A DNA stretch of 64,000 nucleotides from assembly GCF_900460535.1 (NCBI RefSeq), contig NZ_UHIL01000001.1, positions 744,001-808,000 on the forward strand, read 5' to 3'. The DNA is from Vibrio parahaemolyticus. Its GTDB lineage: Bacteria > Pseudomonadota > Gammaproteobacteria > Enterobacterales > Vibrionaceae. The notes below the pieces were generated by a model. That model searched no databases. It was not told the DNA's origin and saw only the letters and a list, made by a program, of their open reading frames with translations. Below, in pieces: positions 60,750 through 64,000 of the stretch; position 1 is the stretch's first letter; every line of letters starts with the position of its first letter. Both the position numbers and the translations under genes were made by a program.

Positions 60750-61898
60750 ATGTACAAAAAATTATTTGCACTGATGGCTGCTGCAATGAGTGTCCAATCC
60801 GCTCAGGCCATCGTTTTGGGCAGTGTGGAGTCAAACCCTGCAGATCGCGTTGCGATTCGAGCCAGTAACATGGCGGAATTTCAAAACTGTGGCGGCACTA
60901 TGGTCACTGACCAGTGGGTAATGACTGCGGCCCACTGTGTCGTAATGGGGCAAGGTTCGAACGAAGCGAGCTATTACGTTACCCAACCGGGTGAACTGTC
61001 TATCACCGCTCGTGTACATAATCTTCACGATACGAGTATCGACAACTACTACACCGTTTCGCATGTCGTCGTGCATCCAAACTACACTCGTATCTCGAAA
61101 GCGGATGTTGACAGCAAGGGGAATGTGAAGCCTATTCAAACGGCGCTCGATAATGACATTGCGCTGCTTTACCTTACTCGCCCAGTTACTGGGGTGAATG
61201 TGGCTGACCTCGCCACAAAAGAAGACATGATCAGCATTGAGGCACGATTAGCTGCGGATTGGAACGATAACTACGACACCAACCAGCGAACTGAAAATGT
61301 TCAGGTTTATGGATGGGGAACAACAACGCCAATGGCATCGGAGGCTTCTCCTTTGTTACAAACCACTCAGATCGGTTTTCTTCCTATAGACAAGTGTTAT
61401 GATCGTCTGGAAATTGGCAACAGCTATCCGGGGTTGATTAACTCTAGAACCAACGAGACTAAGATCTGTACAGTGCCTACATTCAATAGGATTTTAGAGC
61501 CAAGCAGCAGCACTCAATATGGTAACTCTGCTTGTAAAGGGGACAGCGGTGGCCCGCTGCTGGACATTGCGACAGGAAAGCAAATTGGGGTCGTGAGTGG
61601 TGGTCCTTTGGTATTGCCGACTTGTGGCTCGCTGACCATTCCAAGTTTTTATACGAAGGTCAGTAACTACTACGATTGGGTTCAGTCTTACATTACTGCC
61701 GACACACCACCAAACCGTTACATCACTGAACCAAATTTTATCATCAATGCTAGAGAAGAAGCGGGCAAAGAGTGTCACGATGGTATTGCAACCAATAATT
61801 GTGATTTCAAAGGTTCCGATGACGATGGCGGCAGTCTAAATCTCTGGTTGTTGGCTCTGCTCGCTCCTTTAGCATGGTGGCGCAGACGCGAAGCTTAA
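60750..61898 (+). CDS. Secreted chymotrypsin-fold serine protease with GlyGly-CTERM tail
   Basis: A 382-residue S1A protease of the Ves type. A signal peptide (1-20, ending SAQA) is followed at once by IVLG, the mature trypsin-like N-terminus. The triad is His62 (MTAAHC), Asp136 (DNDIALL) and Ser266 (CKGDSGGP); Asp265 is the partner of the N-terminal Ile. The position equal to trypsin Asp189 is Ser260, pointing to chymotrypsin-like rather than trypsin-like specificity. The C-terminus has a Gly/Asp stretch, a membrane helix and an Arg-rich end (GGSLNLWLLALLAPLAWWRRR), a GlyGly-CTERM rhombosortase signal. Likely secreted by the type II system. A TTG at 60738 is an alternative start. Confidence 0.92.
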   Translation: MYKKLFALMAAAMSVQSAQAIVLGSVESNPADRVAIRASNMAEFQNCGGTMVTDQWVMTAAHCVVMGQGSNEASYYVTQPGELSITARVHNLHDTSIDNYYTVSHVVVHPNYTRISKADVDSKGNVKPIQTALDNDIALLYLTRPVTGVNVADLATKEDMISIEARLAADWNDNYDTNQRTENVQVYGWGTTTPMASEASPLLQTTQIGFLPIDKCYDRLEIGNSYPGLINSRTNETKICTVPTFNRILEPSSSTQYGNSACKGDSGGPLLDIATGKQIGVVSGGPLVLPTCGSLTIPSFYTKVSNYYDWVQSYITADTPPNRYITEPNFIINAREEAGKECHDGIATNNCDFKGSDDDGGSLNLWLLALLAPLAWWRRREA

Positions 61899-61920
61899 TC
61901 ACGTTAACGATGTTGAAAGA

Positions 61921-61949
61921 AACGAGCAGCGCACGTCGCTGCTCGTTTT
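61921..61949 (+). terminator. Protease gene terminator
   Basis: AACGAGCAGCG and CGCTGCTCGTT form a perfect 11-bp stem with a CACGT loop, followed by TTATTG. Confidence 0.85.
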
Positions 61950-62100
61950 ATTGTTAGGTTGGCGCTGTATAAATGACGATGAGTGCGTCGTCAAAATGAA
62001 TGTCCTTACGCCGTGTAAGAATATTGCCAAGTGATCGCGGATTTTCACGTTTTATTACACTCTTCACCATGGCTTTTACAGCGATATTCTGGGGATTTGC

Positions 62101-62128
62101 TTGCTATTGCAGCATGTAAACATATACT
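62101..62128 (+). promoter_or_regulatory. Candidate sigma-70 promoter of queA
   Basis: TTGCTA, a 16-base spacer and TATACT, about 75 bases before the queA ATG. Confidence 0.5.
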
Positions 62129-62203
62129 AGTCTGCTGCGAAAAACTCGTCGCAATTTAATCGTCTTCTTTGACGTGATTTGACCAATATATAAGACAAGT
62201 AAC

Positions 62204-63256
62204 ATGCAAGTATCAGATTTCCATTTCGACCTTCCAGATGAACTCATCGCTCGTTACCCTCAACCAGAGCGTACCGCAAGCCGACTACTACAAATGGACG
62301 GCAATACTGGCGAGCTTATAGATGGCACATTTACTGATGTGTTAAACCAAGTTCAAGCTGGTGACTTAGTGGTTTTCAATAATACCCGTGTTATTCCAGC
62401 GCGTATGTTTGGTCGTAAAGAATCTGGCGGTAAGTTAGAGGTGCTAGTGGAGCGCATGCTAGATGAGAAAAGCATTCTTGCGCACGTTCGCTGCTCTAAA
62501 TCACCAAAACCAGGTACTACCATTATTGTGGGTGAGAATGACGAATACTCAGCGGAAATGGTGGCTCGTCACGACGCTCTATTCGAACTGAAATTTAACT
62601 CTGATAAGACGGTATTAGAAATCCTTGAAGAAATTGGCCACATGCCACTTCCTCCATACATTGACCGCCCAGATGAAGACGCAGATAAAGAGCGTTACCA
62701 AACCGTATATAACCAAAAACCAGGCGCAGTAGCAGCACCTACGGCTGGCCTGCACTTTGATGACGTTCTTTTAGATAAGATCAAAGCCAAAGGCGCTGAG
62801 TTCGCTTACGTTACACTACACGTCGGTGCAGGTACGTTCCAACCAGTAAAAGTGGATAACATCAACGATCACCACATGCATGCAGAGTATGTAGAAGTAC
62901 CGCAAGAAGTGGTGGATGCAATCAATGCAACTAAAGCTCGCGGTGGTCGCATCATAGCAGTGGGTACAACATCAGTACGTTCACTCGAAAGTGCAGCGCA
63001 AGATGCATTGAAGAAAGGCACTGAATTGGTTCCATTCTTCGGCGATACTGAAATTTTTATCTATCCTGGTTACGAATACCAGCTGGTGGATTGCTTGATC
63101 ACTAACTTCCACTTACCAGAATCAACATTGATCATGTTGGTGAGTGCGTTTGCTGGTTACGAGAACACCATGAATGCTTACAAGCATGCGGTGGAAAACA
63201 AATACCGTTTCTTCTCGTACGGTGATTCAATGTTCATCAAAAAGAAAACGATTTAG
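62204..63256 (+). CDS. queA: S-adenosylmethionine:tRNA ribosyltransferase-isomerase
   Basis: A 350-residue enzyme that transfers and isomerises the ribosyl group of SAM onto preQ1 in tRNA to give epoxyqueuosine. It has [29 protein letters not shown] at the start, [42 protein letters not shown], and the C-terminal [17 protein letters not shown]. Length fits E. coli QueA (356). tgt, which acts one step earlier on the same tRNAs (GUN anticodons), follows after 147 bases, the usual queA-tgt order. tRNA-Asp(GTC) in this window is a substrate of the pathway. Confidence 0.97.
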   Translation: MQVSDFHFDLPDELIARYPQPERTASRLLQMDGNTGELIDGTFTDVLNQVQAGDLVVFNNTRVIPARMFGRKESGGKLEVLVERMLDEKSILAHVRCSKSPKPGTTIIVGENDEYSAEMVARHDALFELKFNSDKTVLEILEEIGHMPLPPYIDRPDEDADKERYQTVYNQKPGAVAAPTAGLHFDDVLLDKIKAKGAEFAYVTLHVGAGTFQPVKVDNINDHHMHAEYVEVPQEVVDAINATKARGGRIIAVGTTSVRSLESAAQDALKKGTELVPFFGDTEIFIYPGYEYQLVDCLITNFHLPESTLIMLVSAFAGYENTMNAYKHAVENKYRFFSYGDSMFIKKKTI

Positions 63257-63364
63257 TAAAAATAAGATTTACGAGTGCTAGCAGTAAGCTAGGAAATAAA
63301 GCATTCATTGCTTTGTCTCTCGCAAGGAAAAGCGACCGCTCCTTAAAGTAGGGCAGAGCCCTAA

Positions 63365-64000
<636 letters not shown>

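Larger units (their letters stand above)
61899..62203. other. Intergenic gap between the protease gene and queA
   Basis: About 305 bases holding the protease terminator (61921-61949) and the queA promoter (62101-62128). Nothing else is recognisable. Confidence 0.45.

Overview
The window is chromosomal DNA of a Vibrio, most likely from the Harveyi clade (V. parahaemolyticus, V. alginolyticus, V. campbellii and relatives). The evidence is a Vibrio-type 16S rRNA, protein sequences close to gammaproteobacterial orthologues throughout, gene order matching V. cholerae chromosome I, and Vibrio-specific traits such as a GlyGly-CTERM secreted protease and a second OxyR (OxyR2 type) divergent from its peroxiredoxin. 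No phage, insertion sequence, integron, CRISPR array or defence island is visible. This is core genome, so the interest lies mainly in regulatory DNA and gene coupling.

Layout. 1-2700: end of ileS, then lspA, fkpB and ispH (lipoprotein processing and isoprenoid synthesis). 2700-7100: a LytS/LytTR pair (btsSR type) and the CstA-family pyruvate transporter it probably controls, preceded by an array of about seven 8-bp LytTR half-sites at a 20-bp period. 7100-11200: two small envelope proteins and peptidoglycan recycling genes (murQ, anmK, nagZ). 11200-22000: an aromatic amino acid block (aroF-tyrA, pheL-pheA, trpR) interleaved with an M23 peptidase, a PilZ protein, ettA, slt, yjjX and raiA. It carries clear TyrR boxes and a pheL attenuator. 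22300-29300: mltF, bamD, rluD, pgeF and clpB (heat-shock promoter).

29300-35200: a complete rRNA operon with two promoters, boxB/boxA, 16S, tRNA-Ala(GGC), tRNA-Glu(TTC), 23S, 5S, tRNA-Asp and tRNA-Trp. 35500-40100: a DUF1904 protein, mepA, an unknown small protein, the yfhL-trhP pair (tRNA U34 hydroxylation) and rdgC. 40200-53400: a phosphate and polyphosphate island made of phoB-phoR-pstS, ppx-ppk1, pstC-pstA-pstB-phoU and a PPK2-family kinase, with Pho boxes at phoB and in the ppk1/pstC intergenic region. 53500-60500: cutC, prx2/oxyR2, the glyoxylate genes aceB-aceA behind a 600-bp palindrome-rich leader, and a CBS-domain protein. 60700-64000: a secreted chymotrypsin-fold protease, then queA and the start of tgt (queuosine synthesis).

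Three themes recur. The first is cell-wall turnover (murQ, anmK, nagZ, M23, slt, mltF, mepA). The second is starvation and carbon-switch responses (BtsSR and its transporter, RaiA, PhoBR, polyphosphate, glyoxylate shunt). The third is anticodon-loop modification (TrhP, QueA/Tgt). Most transcription units end in strong hairpin terminators, many of them shared by convergent genes.
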